From contig JAKJHU010000030.1 of NCBI GenBank assembly GCA_022316685.1, positions 7,714,860 through 7,778,859 on the forward strand: DNA of 64,000 nt, in the 5' to 3' direction. A program made the position numbers and the translations under genes. The notes under the pieces are model-generated. The model searched no databases. It was not told the origin of the DNA and saw nothing but the letters and a program-made list of their open reading frames with translations. Of the stretch, positions 10,861-22,900 are shown piece by piece. The DNA is from Progne subis subis. Its lineage: Eukaryota > Chordata > Aves > Passeriformes > Hirundinidae. Position 1 is the first letter of the stretch; each line of letters starts with the position of its first letter.

Positions 10861-13800
10861 TGATTCTTCTGAGATTTTTCAGTGATGTTTCTCTCTTGGC
10901 TTCTGTTACCTCAGGAGGCCCCGGCTCATCTTCTGAAGATTTCAACTGCACCGCAGAGTTGCCAGCGTATCTCAATGCATTCTCATTAGATTCCAGAATG
11001 AAACCTCTCTTCCCGCTCCACAGTAGTCACAGCTATTTCATATTGAACATAAATGACTTTAATGAAGTTGCAAGTGGGAAATGATTATCTGTGGATGGAT
11101 AGTGTATATTTGGATTTATGTGGATTAAGGGGTTTTTTAAAATTCATAAATTCCATGAGCATATTTACATCAGTTTTCAGTCAGAGAAATTGTTATATTT
11201 CATATCTGCTTACATTTGGAGATACTGCATGAACTGCCAGTGAGTTTTAGTCACTGATATGATATAGCAACACTGGCATGTTTCCAGAAAGACCTCTGGT
11301 TAATGGCATGGGATTGAATCCTTGAACTTCCAGTATTTAAGCTTCATGGAATATTTTTGGACTGACTGTATTGTTAAATAAAATAATTTAAGCCAGATAT
11401 TTATATATACATAAAGATGTTAAATATTTTTCCATATTTTTGATTTTATACCACTGTTTAGTGAAAATATTTTCAAATTGTGTAAATTATGCATACCACA
11501 GATATCATTCAGTTTGTTAATAGAATTTTGCATGGATATTTCCTCTGAAGTAGACTTGCAAATTGAATTTCAGCTTTCAAAGAAAAGTGAATTTCTACAG
11601 GCTTTTTGCATTTTTGCACCATGACTATTTTTTAAGTTATTCTGTATTTTTTATATTTGGCAAGAAAAGTACTGGGGTCTGGGCACAGATCCCAAGAGGA
11701 TCTATGTTTATTTTCTCACTTTGCTACAGATTTCCTATATATCTTCCACTGTACTTTTCCTTCCCCATTTGAGAAAAGACTGAATAGATCCTTTGAAGGT
11801 TTACTGTGATACAAATCATGCTGAAGAAGCTAAGCAGATGGCTCAAAAAACTTATAAGTCATATTGATCCCCTGTTTTACCTAAAAACTCAAGTGATACA
11901 AGAAGATGTTACTTATAAAACTGCATGTCTGAAAAGCCTGGGTAATAATAAGAACCATACTGATATTTAAAAATGAGAATTTGTACACCAAGAAAGTGAT
12001 AATGACCTGTGTCCTGTTTATGAAACAGCAACATTACATGGAATATGTTTTTAATTAAGGATACATAAAACCATCTGTCCCCATAAAATTTGTACTCTCA
12101 AATAATACTTATTTTACTATCTATTAGAAAATTTTCAGCAGTAAAATTTAAAAGACTGTACAGATAAATATATTTTTCTCTATTTTACAGAGAGATAAGT
12201 GAGGATTTTTGCAAGAAATTCCATCATTAGTTCAACAATGGTAATGATATAAATAGCATCAACTTCAAAAAAAATCTAAAATGAACATTATAAGGCTTCT
12301 GGCAGCAGACTACCCATCTGATTTGTCTGGGAATTCAGAGAGAAAAAATATTATTTCTGAAACTAAATACACAAACAAGAGTTAAAAGTCCAATATTCTA
12401 CTCAATGAATTGAAACTCTCTGCTACCAAGTCCCATAAGGTTTACCAGTTCTTGGTTTACTTTCATCAACCTTGCTTTGATCTTGTTTCCTAAAGTAAAG
12501 CCCGGAGAGACACAGGAAATTGGAGAGCTTGGAAACTGTCACCTAAATTTGCAGGCCTTGGAAAATCATGTTAGCAATTTGAAGTGATTTGAAAAATTTT
12601 AATGACTACCTCTCCTGTTTTCAACAAATTTCATCAACTTGTTGCACCTGAGGACCCACACACTTGACTCTTCCCTACATGATTATTACTGCCCTGTCAA
12701 TGAGTGTCTTGTGCTCCTAATGGATCTATGCTCTCTTTTTCATGAGATTTTCTAATCACTTTCTCAGGCTTGTTCTAATATAAAATCTCTTCTTCATTTT
12801 AACTACCAAAGGTCAGCCACCACCTTACATCCAAACTGAATCAGGGAAGTTAGGATGTTCTCTGTCCATCACCACTTTTCACCTATGCCTACACCAATCC
12901 CAAAGCCTTCCTCACCTGAGCAGCGCTGTCTGATCATTTAATCATATTTCTCCATGGGTAGGACGAAAGTTAGTGAATCATTGCAGCAATAGCAAACTTT
13001 TCTAACTAAAAGAATGATTAAATACCAGAGTATGTTGTCATAGGTGTCTATTAAACCTAACAGTTCTGAAGTAAAAATAGCTCAACCAATTAAAAAGTGT
13101 AATCCCCCCATTATTCACCCCTAGCTTTGCTTGGAAGTGCTTCTCTTGTGTCATGAATAGCAAAAAACAGATGTATCTGCAGGCTGAAATCACTACTGTT
13201 CAAAAATCAGCATTAATATATCTGTTTTCACAAGCTAATATGTAGGATTATGAATTGTGGTGTCTGAAATCCCAACACATGTTTACTTTTCCTGTTACGG
13301 TTGAGGAGTATCTGAGGACATGGGCGAGAGCAGCAGTGTATCACAGCTGTACAGCTCCTAAGAACATCAAACAACATCAAGTGGGCTAGGCAGAGTCTAC
13401 ACAGGAAAAGGGGAGATGTCATGTGTCTTTTAGGATTCTCTTTCAACTCATGTTTTTATAGTTCTATAAACAATTCCTAATTATATTAAGAAACACTGCA
13501 CTAAATGGGAGATCTGCGAGATCTGGCTCTTCTTACTGCACGGAGATTTTACTTCCCACAGTGTAAGTCACAAAGAGTCTGACAGAGATATTTTCATCAT
13601 ATTTAAAGATAGTCTCTGTGTAGTCACCTTGTAGATAAGAAACCTAAGGATGTCCTAAAAGACATAAATCACTTAGATACTGTTATTAAAGTTTTCACAT
13701 GCGGTGCAACATTTGATTTTCTGTTTCAGTTATCATTTATCATTCTACATTTACTGATTCAGTACCCACCTTCTCATCTCAACCTTCTTCCTAGTCATCA

Positions 13801-14111
13801 TCTGGGATAAATAGATTTTATTCTGATTTCCCAGAAAACCTCTTGGAGCTGTCTCATTTTGAAAGAGAAACAAGTATATTTGAACTTACATGTGTTCAGC
13901 ATTACTCTTTTTAATAACAGATTCTTTAGACTAATAAAAAGTAGTAAAGAGAATACAAAAAGCCCAGAGAAAAAACAGAACCCTTCTGAAATCACCAACT
14001 GGGAGTTATCCAGATCAAATTGAACTTCGCGTAATGTTGAGGCTGGATTTCAGAAGATCAGCATGAAAATTATTTTTGATATTTTCTCAAGCAGATTTTA
14101 TCACTTCATGG

Positions 14112-14307
14112 CTTTCCTTTCCTTTCCTTTCCTTTCCTTTCCTTTCCTTTCCTTTCCTTTCCTTTCCTTTCCTTTCCTTTCCTTTCCTTTCCTTTCCTTT
14201 CCTTTCCTTTCCTTTCCTTTCCTTTCCTTTCCTTTCCTTTCCTTTCCTTTCCTTTCCTTTCCTTTCCTTTCCTTTCCTTTCCTTTCCTTTCCTTTCCTTT
14301 CCTTTCC
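14112..14307. repeat. (CTTTC)39 pentanucleotide array, AAAGG on the ANGPT1 sense strand
   Basis: This is about 196 bp of uninterrupted CTTTC units, roughly 39 copies. It is followed by an impure pyrimidine run (CTCTCTCTTTTC, then T-rich) to about 14337. It is polypurine on the gene's sense strand. The 170-codon ORF on plus and the Lys/Glu/Arg/Gly-rich ORFs on minus are artefacts. Confidence 0.98.
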
Positions 14308-15657
14308 CTCTCTCTCTTTTCTTTTTTTTTTTTTTCATCTTCCAAATATACAAGGCACTGCCATTGCAAAATTAAAGATGTTCCACTTCCTGAGCTTTTC
14401 TTTTCATTTCAATGCCCTTTTTCTATTTCAGAATTTCCTGATCCTCTTCCCGGATCAGCTTAGAAGCTTGTCTCTTTACTGGTTACTATTACTTAGTGAA
14501 CTTATGTTATTTGAAACTAATGTGAATCTAGCCAATGTACAATTACATATTTTTGATAACAGAAACAACATTTAATGTGGGTCATTATAAGAAACAAGCT
14601 TCCAAAATAAGACAGCATCTGTTTTGTTTGGCAAAATAATTCCAAGTAACAGTAACTAAAGTTTTGAAAAGGTGTGCTGTTCTGTTTTTGAGGTATTGAA
14701 AGGAAACATGGCAGATGATGGAAAGTTGTGAAGGAAAGACACTGGGAGTAGGAGTTTGGGAATTGTGGGTTTCAGCTTCAGAGGAATCATTTAAATCCTT
14801 AATGGCAGGTCCTCAGATAAAGGGAAAACAGCATTCTCTGAAGGGTGGCCAGCTATTTAGTACTTAATAATAAGGTTTTATTCAGTCAGCCTTCTGGAAT
14901 TGCTGCTATCACCGATAGTAATGTTGGCAAGCAAAATAAAGAGTTTTAATGTCATAGGATGTATTCCTGTAAAATTTATAAAATAGCCCAACATAATTTT
15001 GGTTTGCAAAATACCTTTTTGGCATATATTTGTCTGGACTAGGCACTAGTGCATTTGTCAACCATGAAAAACCATTTTGACTTGCATATGACTTACACAT
15101 CATTATTTCCAGGACTGTCACCATGTTACTCAGATATTTTCTTTAACTATTCAAATATACTTGAGTAAAAATAATACGAGGAATTATTTTGAAACTGAAA
15201 GGGCCAACAGAGATGGACGGCTTTACTTTTTTATGTTTTCATCTTTGCTTATTCCAGAAAATTATGAATTAAACTGATTCCCCATTTCCTCGACAGAGGA
15301 GCTTCAATTGCCCCATAAGACCAGAGTGTGAGCAGATCTCATTCTGGCCTTCATTTATACTATGGAATAAGACAGGAACCAAAAGTGCAGTCAATAGACC
15401 CCAGTCAAATTCCCTTTGATTTTTGTGGAAAAGTAATTTTGACATGGGTAGCAGAATTTATGCCTGTTACCCAACATTAGACTCTTTGAGGCCTGTATGA
15501 CCTCTCTGATTTAATTTCTAGAAGTTTAAATTATATCTCATTTGGTTCTATTGATCAGCAAGAAGAATTTATATGCATCAATTTTTAATTTTTGGTTCCA
15601 TGTTCAGAAAAATTATTTATGCTGCAAAAGATCTCCCTTTTTTATAATGAAAGTGGG

Positions 15658-15874
15658 TTCCCTTCCCTTCCCTTCCCTTCCCTTCCCTTCCCTTCCCTTC
15701 CCTTCCCTTCCCTTCCCTTCCCTTCCCTTCCCTTCCCTTCCCTTCCCTTCCCTTCCCTTCCCTTCCCTTCCCTTCCCTTCCCTTCCCTTCCCTTCCCTTC
15801 CCTTCCCTTCCCTTCCCTTCCCTTCCCTTCCCTTCCCTTCCCTTCCCTTCCCTTCCCTTCCCTTCCCTTCCCTT
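15658..15874. repeat. (TTCCC)43 pentanucleotide array, AAGGG on the ANGPT1 sense strand
   Basis: This is about 217 bp of uninterrupted TTCCC units, roughly 43.4 copies, between unique sequences. It is a pure polypyrimidine tract on the plus strand and polypurine AAGGG on the transcribed gene's sense strand. Reads with Pro-Ser-Leu-Pro-Phe repeats are artefacts. True length may differ because such arrays assemble poorly. Confidence 0.98.
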
Positions 15875-16915
15875 TTTGAAACATAAGACATTCTCTTGGC
15901 TATTTTGCCATGAAGGAACACAGAGGAGTCCTGAAAAAGAAATCCTCTCTAAATGTGAGTTTTAACATGCTATATTTTCAACAGCCTTCCAATTCCCTAA
16001 CAATAAATATTGTCCTTAGTCCAGAATAAAGATGAGCAAAAAAAATCCCCTGATTTTGTTAGCAAAATCAGTCATTTTAGTTCATCCCCTGAGTAATACT
16101 CCTTTCCTCTGATTCATCATCAATTTTTGAGCTATGTAAAACTGCCCTTCAACATTTTTCTCCATTTGACAAGGATTTTTCTCATCTTTTCCTTTTGAAC
16201 TTCTACTGATGTTTAAGAGCCCACTTTTACACTGCTTTTTTTATGTTTTGTATAAGTATTTCCTGCCTCTTTTTTGAGAAATTACTCTACATTTTTTCTT
16301 TGCCTTAAACTACCTTGGAATAGGTTCTCCACCTTTCCGGATTTGGGGAAATGGCTTTCCATGGGCAGTGCCAGGCTCAGCACTGCTGGAGAAGTTATCC
16401 TTTGTGTGCAGAGGGACAATCCTTGCTTTATGCAGGAGCTAAATTGTACTGATTGCTTGTAAGGGGATGCTCTGCACTTGCACGGCACTGGCTGCTGCCC
16501 CTGCCAAACCCAGAGGGCAGGGGCACTGCTCTGTGTCCCACCTGGGCACAGCCCTGTCAGCAGAAAGAGCAAATTGCTCTCACTCCATTTCGCTGGGGAC
16601 CCGGGGGAGGGAGGCAGTCAGCATTTTTGAGAATCGTGTTACTTGAATGTAAAGATCCAAATACCAGCCTAGTCTCGCATGCCTTGAATGCGTTTACAAT
16701 ATATCTGCTTCTCTACTGAGTCTTATGCTAATTAGATGTGCTGTAAATAATAACTGGATAGTTTTATGGCCTTCATTTTCATTTTCTATGATTATACTGT
16801 CTGCTCAGATGAAGCAATGATTAAAAATAGTATAAATGACTACTTAGGTTATCCGCATTTCCTGCGTCTTCAAGTTGTTTCTTCTGTTTTTGGTTTGGTT
16901 TTGTTGTTTTTTTTT

Positions 16916-16990
16916 GGGGGGGGGGGTGGTGTTTTTTGTTTGTTTGTTTTGTTTTGTTTTGTTTTGTTTTGTTTTGTTTTGTTTTGTTTT
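16916..16990. repeat. G11 run, then (GTTT)n and (GTTTT)9
   Basis: Eleven G at 16916-16926 lead through a short GT-rich stretch into GTTT units. From 16946 there are nine pure GTTTT pentamers. Simple sequence only; the ORFs across it are artefacts. Confidence 0.9.
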
Positions 16991-17510
16991 AAATAAGCTT
17001 TTATCTTAAAACAAAGTACGGGAAAAATATTATTAAGAAAAGGTTTTGTGTTCAATTTCCTCAAAATAAGATCCAGCATTCTGATTTTCCTCTTCATTTA
17101 CACTAAATTTTTAGTTTGGAAATATTAGATGGTTTAACAGCATTTTTGGTCTTTTATTCCCATGTCCATTGTTTCAGTCTTCTGCTTCTGAGGTAGATAT
17201 CCTTCAGGTTTTAATGAAGAATCCAAATCTTTTTTCTATTCCATCAGTTTTGGGTTCTGAATATAAAAGTTATACAGTTTTTAGCAGTTCTACCAGACAA
17301 GACGATTAATAGATCCTTTGTTCTCAGATATGTTAGGTTTACTCTATCCTTGTATCACTGAGAAACCTGATTTCTGTTTTATCTTTACAATCTTTATCCA
17401 CTTTTGATGAAAATCAGAATCATATTATTGTCCTTTCTCATATTTGACAAGTTAACAATGAACAATATTTATCACTCAGCAGAGTCAAAAGAATTTCAAT
17501 AGATTCTTAC

Positions 17511-17677
17511 CTGTAATTCTGTTTTTCATTTCCTATGTGAAATCTGTCATATTGTGAATATGCCCGGTTTCCTTCCCAGTCCATTAATTCAATTCTTAGA
17601 GAATATTGCCTCTGACTTGTTATTGCAAAGATAAATTCATTGCCCAGCCAATGTTCACCTGATGGGCTACCAAAACC
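17511..17677 (-). CDS. ANGPT1: ANGPT1 exon 7 (fibrinogen-like domain, B subdomain)
   Basis: The exon is 167 bp. It starts in phase 0 with GGT and leaves two bases (AG of an Arg codon) for exon 8. It encodes GFGSPSGEHWLGNEFIFAIT, then SQRQYSLRIELMDWEGNRAY, then SQYDRFHIGNEKQNY and the split Arg, about human residues 347-402. Acceptor is TTTTTTCTAG and donor is TACAG|GTAAGAA. The WLGNEFIFAITSQRQY and DWEGNRAYSQYDRF motifs are diagnostic for ANGPT1 against ANGPT2. Relative to human, changes are N350S, Y355H and M371S by approximate numbering; the His sits where the family normally has Tyr or Phe. The calcium-binding and TIE2-contacting loops are mostly in exons 8-9, outside this window. Confidence 0.97.
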
Positions 17678-19852
17678 CTAGAAAAAATTGGCAAAATAAC
17701 TAGATGTAATTATTGTAATTGGTAGAGCCTTTAAACAATAATAAAACCATCATTATATTTTACCTGTACATTCTAATTACCAGTCACAACTTTCTTTGCT
17801 CCAGTTTGACTGTCTCTAAAATTATTCTACTAATATGTATGATGTAGGAATATCATGCAGTTCACCTGGTGTTTGAAATGGTATCTGAGGTTATCAGCTG
17901 GAAATCATTTTACAGGTCCATGATATTAATAGCATGATGATGTATTTGCACGTTGTTCAGTGGGAATACTTGACATAGTAATATCCTATGATGCATTTAA
18001 TATGATGTCAAACCTTGTTATCTAGCTCTTCTAGTCACCTTGCTCTCCTCACATTTCATACGTTCCAATCAGATGATCTTATTTCTGGTTAAGCAAACAA
18101 TATCATTTTCAAACATGGAAAAATAATAACGAAATAAAAAGTATAATTAATTTTCAAAACCAATTCCCAGGCATATGTTTTTATACATCTCCAGGTTTTA
18201 AAGTTGTTTAAATTGCAGCTAATATTTTACTATATTAAATTTAAGGTTTTATTCAGTCATTAACTTATTTAATATATATTAGAATAATTGTTCTTTTTAA
18301 ACTATTATTTCATACCTGGGAACTCTTCAATCCATTTTAATTTTTTTTACTCTTTAGACAGTAGAAATTTTTTTCAACTATAATATTTATTTGTGAAGTA
18401 AACAGGACTGTGCTTGCTTATTCATATTTCGTAAGATAGGAAGAATGGGAACCAGAAATCTCCTGATTCACTTACAGTGGGGCTGGGGGTGTTTTAGAAG
18501 GTCCTGTGAAAATTTCCAAGTCTAATTAAATGAAAGATTGGATTATTTCCAGAAAGCACATATTTTTTAAAGGGTTTAAAATCAAGAGATTTCCTTGGGA
18601 CTAAAGGTTAGATCATGAGAAATGTGTCTCTGAGACACATTGGCAAGACATTGATCTTCTCTATATATGTTTCAGTCACTCCTAACATGAGATGAAGACA
18701 TGGAAAGCAGAGATCTCTCTCTTTTTTCTTTTATTTTATTGCTGTGGCTCCAGCCCTGATTAGTTGGGTCTCTGGAGGATGAAATCCTGCCTGCCCAGAT
18801 GCCATGTAGTAGCACAGGTAATAATCACTCAGGAAATGTATTAGGTAAATCAGCTGAAAAATGCTAAAGAAAATTAATTTTAAAAATTTAGAAATTTAAA
18901 TGTTTGATTAGTCTAAAAAATAAAAATGGAGGATTTTTGTTGTTGTTGTTGTTGTTCCTAGAGAGAATTACAGTAGAAAGTACTTTACTCCGGACTCATT
19001 TTTGTTTACATGACCCTACTTGAGCAAATATTTGGTGCTACACATAGTAGAGGCTGAGATGTTTGGGTATGTTGATCTGAGTACACTAACTTGTATTTTG
19101 AATAAACACGTCTGCCTTTAGGCTCAGAGACTATCAAGAGGTACCCATGGACAAAGTGTTTCATCTGCAAGATCTGAAATTCAGTAGTCTGTGGCAAGTC
19201 TCTAAGAAGTCTCAGACTGAAATGTGGGACCATACATACTATTAGTTGGCTTTTCCTTCCCTGCATGTTATTTCATTATATCCTCTTTCTGCAACAGACT
19301 ACTTCCTATAGAAGTATCTGTAAATACTGGCTGTAGGTATTACCCTGCTTTGAACCCATCTGTCTTCCAGTGTGAGCTGCTGCTCCTCAAGTTTTCCCAT
19401 CATGATGCTGTTATTTCTCACTTGCTGCTTTGATGGCATTCACATTCATATTTGGCTTCGTACATTCCTCCTAAAACATGAAAGTACTTGTTCCTCACCT
19501 GTATGAACCCTGTCTACAGCTGGCACACCCTTCTGTAGCTATCACTGTTTTCTTTCTGTGTTTTTGATTCTTTCCATCACCTTGCCTTGTCTTTCTACCC
19601 TTGACTGTCCCACCTGGTACCTCCTGTTCTAGTAGCTTTGGCAGTGTCATACCAGGGCAGTTAGTGGTTTGTCTCTCACATCTTTCACCACTGGTCACCG
19701 TCACTCATCTCAGAGTAAGGCAAAACATGCTCTGCATAGACTACCTACCAGGAAGTTTGTCTCCCTAAAATCCAGAAAGAAGAAGTGGAGCATAGTTCAG
19801 ATATCAGTCAATCTAAGTTATCCTGGAGTTTACATGGTTTCTTATTCACAGA

Positions 19853-19930
<78 letters not shown>
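19853..19930. repeat. (ATT)26 trinucleotide microsatellite
   Basis: This is a pure 78-bp trinucleotide array in intron 6. It is AAT on the ANGPT1 sense strand. The poly-Tyr and poly-Leu ORFs across it are artefacts. It is probably length-polymorphic. Confidence 0.97.
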
Positions 19931-19933
<3 letters not shown>

Positions 19934-22900
19934 TTGTCTGTCTTTAAGGAAATATTTCCCAGTGCAGGAAAGCTGAGAGGACTTTTGAACTCCCTTTTGA
20001 ACTGTTGGGTATTGAATTATATATATCTTATCTCATTTAGATTACAGCTTATTCAGGATGTAATATATGTAGTGTTTTAACATTATATGATCCCTTATGT
20101 GTTTTATAGAAACTCCAGACATCATATATAATTATTCTGAAGTAATGATTTTTTTTCTTCAAATTTTCACCTCCTTCTCCCTTTTCACCTGTGTTATTGC
20201 ACAAAGATGAAAATCTATCACTTAAGTGCTTTGCTCTCTTGACCAGAGGAAATGAAGCTGCAGCAACAAGGAACAAAAGAAATATAAAAAGAAGTATTGA
20301 ATATCATGAGGAAATCCATCACATTAGTTATGAAAAATGGAATCCCACTATCAGGGGCTACAATACTGAAACTCAGATTAGAAATGCCTAGAATAAGATT
20401 TTTTTTTTCCCCCTTGACAGAAGTAAATTATTTTCAAACAAACTACTTGCTTTTACAAAAAGAAAACCAAGGAAGTAAGTGGGATATAAAACATCTTTCT
20501 GAAGCAAGGAATGTTCCAAAGGAGAAGCAGTGTACTTTATTAAACACCTAATATGGCTAAAAAGATATAAACAAACAGGCACTCAAAGCTTTCATAGATG
20601 TAAACCAGAGAGGAGCAGCACGCTTCTGTTAAGCAGAGAGTTGGCAGCAATTTCTACAAGTATAATTTTATTATGCCAAACTCAACTGTTTCCAACCTGT
20701 ATTTAGTCTGCAGTTTACTGCCTATGTTTCAAAGCTGAAGAAGGAGTTGCGTGCATACTGTTTTCCCCAGATACTTTGGCTGAGTTAATAACTATACAGC
20801 TCTCCTTGTTTATATCTTACTTAGACTGTCTCTACTACAAGAACACTACTACTTTGATGGGATATGTAAACTTCTGTGAGCAGAAGAAAATTACATATTA
20901 TTACCCAAAAAAAATCCCTGAAAAACATGATTTAATTTTGTGTTTCCATTCCCAACCCTGAGGCTGGCAAAGAAAATCGTTGTGCCTTGTTCTTTTGATT
21001 TACCTTCAGAATCCTTAGCTTTCAAAGAACACTTCAGAATTTTATCTTCAAACATTTTTTTTTTTTCTTTTATCTCAGTTAGAAAAATTAGGAAAACAAA
21101 TTTGCATGAATGTTATGCCCACCTGTCCTTTATACTTGTGAAATACTTTTTGAACATTTTTGAGGTTTGGTTAAAAATCACAGAAACTTGAAGTTCAACA
21201 TGGTTTCAGAGAACTGGTGTTGAGTTGCTGCTAGGAGAAATGCTGAAGGAGAGGCTCAGCTGTTGCCTATTCCAATTGCTACAAGCAGACACAGAGCAGG
21301 CAGCCAAGTGCAGATGCTGAGCAAATATTGCCTCAGAGGTTCTTAGACATCTGGGAGAGATTGAGGGACATAAAAGGGGAACTCAAGCTTTTACCACAGA
21401 GAATCCTAGAAAATAATAGGGTTTCAGAAGATTATTTGTAATAAAAATGGGACTTCTATGTGAGACAGAGGACAAAAGTCCACAGAAAAGCAGACCTCAT
21501 TAATTTTGATGTTCATGAGAGAATTCAGTAATTGTTCGATAATTAAACTTCAGTAAAGAAAAATAAGCATTTTAGTTAGCAGTCCATTTGGGTTTATACT
21601 GCTGCTCAAATCTGTAGGGCCCCAAGTGATAAGATGCCTAAAACCTTGCCTAAGACCATGCTTGTCATTTGTGGACTGATGCCTCAGATTTTGAACAAGA
21701 AATTTTGTTTTGAGATTGCCTCAGGGCAGTGTTAAAAGTTAAAATTAGGAGTGATCTATTTCAGGCACATAGCTGTTATTAAATATATTTGTTTCCCAGT
21801 ACATATATACACTGTCAACAAACACTTCGGGTTTTGTATTCAACAAGTTATAGCAAATGCTTCCATAATTATTTGTGTTAAAGTTTTGTGGCTGAACTCA
21901 AGGAATTACATGAGGTGATCCAAGTCATCCTCATCTATCAATCCACTAGGAAAAGGAACATCTGTATTTCATGAATGTGTTTGCAGTTAACTACATTTTA
22001 AGGCTCCCTGAAACCCAGTGGGTCTTAGACACAGTTCCAAAATTGCATTTAAAACTACTAAGAGACACTATTTTGTCATTATCTTGTTATATTTTGTTTG
22101 TTATTTCTTTTCAAATCAAGAGATTAATTCTTTAAGCTCTACGTTTTATTCCAAAAATGCTCAAATTTGCTTTTCCCTAGAAATTTACATAATATTTTGA
22201 GATGGCTGGCAAACCTGAGGCTTTAAATTCCAAAAATAGTGCTTAATGTAATAGGAAAATCAGTAATTTCCAAAAGTTCTCAGAGTTCTCACTAGCACTC
22301 TGTGGAAGCTGGGAGAATATAGCAGGGAAATTATGCTTACATTTTCATAATATGCTTTCTTATCTCTCCACTATTAGTCACAAAAAGGATGCACAAATGT
22401 TTGCACTGACCCAGCATAGATTATTATAATATTTCATTTTATTCTTCACAAACAGAAAAAAATTATATTTTTGCTACTGAAAATTTCACTAATCATATTT
22501 TGGCAAAGGCTGATCTGAAATAAGACATAAAAATCACAAACAATGAGTAAATTCTTTTATCCAGGTTTTGTCATTGAGGAACAATAAAGTAATGTTTTAT
22601 ACTACATTAGAGCAGACTGTTCTTGTCTACATGAGAGAATTTGTTTTCAGAGAAAAAAAATAACACAATACATAACCTTACTGACAACTGTAAATCCATT
22701 TTTGTAGTCAGATGATGCAAAGCTGTTTTCTGTTTCTATATAACTTTATCATAAGCTCTGTAAATTCTGAAATAATGCTCAACTGCTGTGCAAAAAAAAA
22801 AAAAGGAGAAAGATTTTATTGTTCTTTTTTATGGATTAAAGTACTTAGAACTAGGAATCAAAACCAAAAGCACATGATTGTATTATATTTATTCTAGATG

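Larger units (their letters stand above)
1..17510 (-). other. ANGPT1: ANGPT1 intron 7 (incomplete; exon 8 not in window)
   Basis: The window ends inside this intron, of which at least 17.5 kb is present. I searched by eye for the reverse complements of the exon 8 (DADNDNCMCKC) and exon 9 (GGWWFDACGPSN) regions and did not find them. Contents are poly-T at 71-104 and 5078-5100, a solo LTR at 911-1599, CR1 pieces at 1697-2147 and about 8530-10860, (CTTTC)n at 14112-14307, (CCCTT)n at 15658-15874 and G11 plus (GTTTT)9 at 16916-16990. Small GC-richer patches of unknown nature lie near 4.74-5.0 and 16.35-16.62 kb. The stretches 2.2-5.0, 5.1-8.5 and 11.0-14.1 kb show nothing else I can name. Confidence 0.88.

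Noticed and set aside
14063..14575. 170-codon plus-strand ORF with FLSFP repeats, and basic/acidic repeat ORFs on the minus strand
   Set aside because: Produced entirely by the CTTTC pentanucleotide array. A pure pentamer repeat with no stop codon in any phase gives open frames by construction.
15542..15921. Pro-Ser-Leu-Pro-Phe and Gly-Lys-Glu-Arg repeat ORFs
   Set aside because: Produced by the TTCCC array. No gene context.
1..17510. ANGPT1 exons 8 and 9 within the window
   Set aside because: Reading for the reverse complements of their most conserved motifs found no match. They most likely lie beyond the left edge. A tblastn with ANGPT1 residues 402-498 would settle it.
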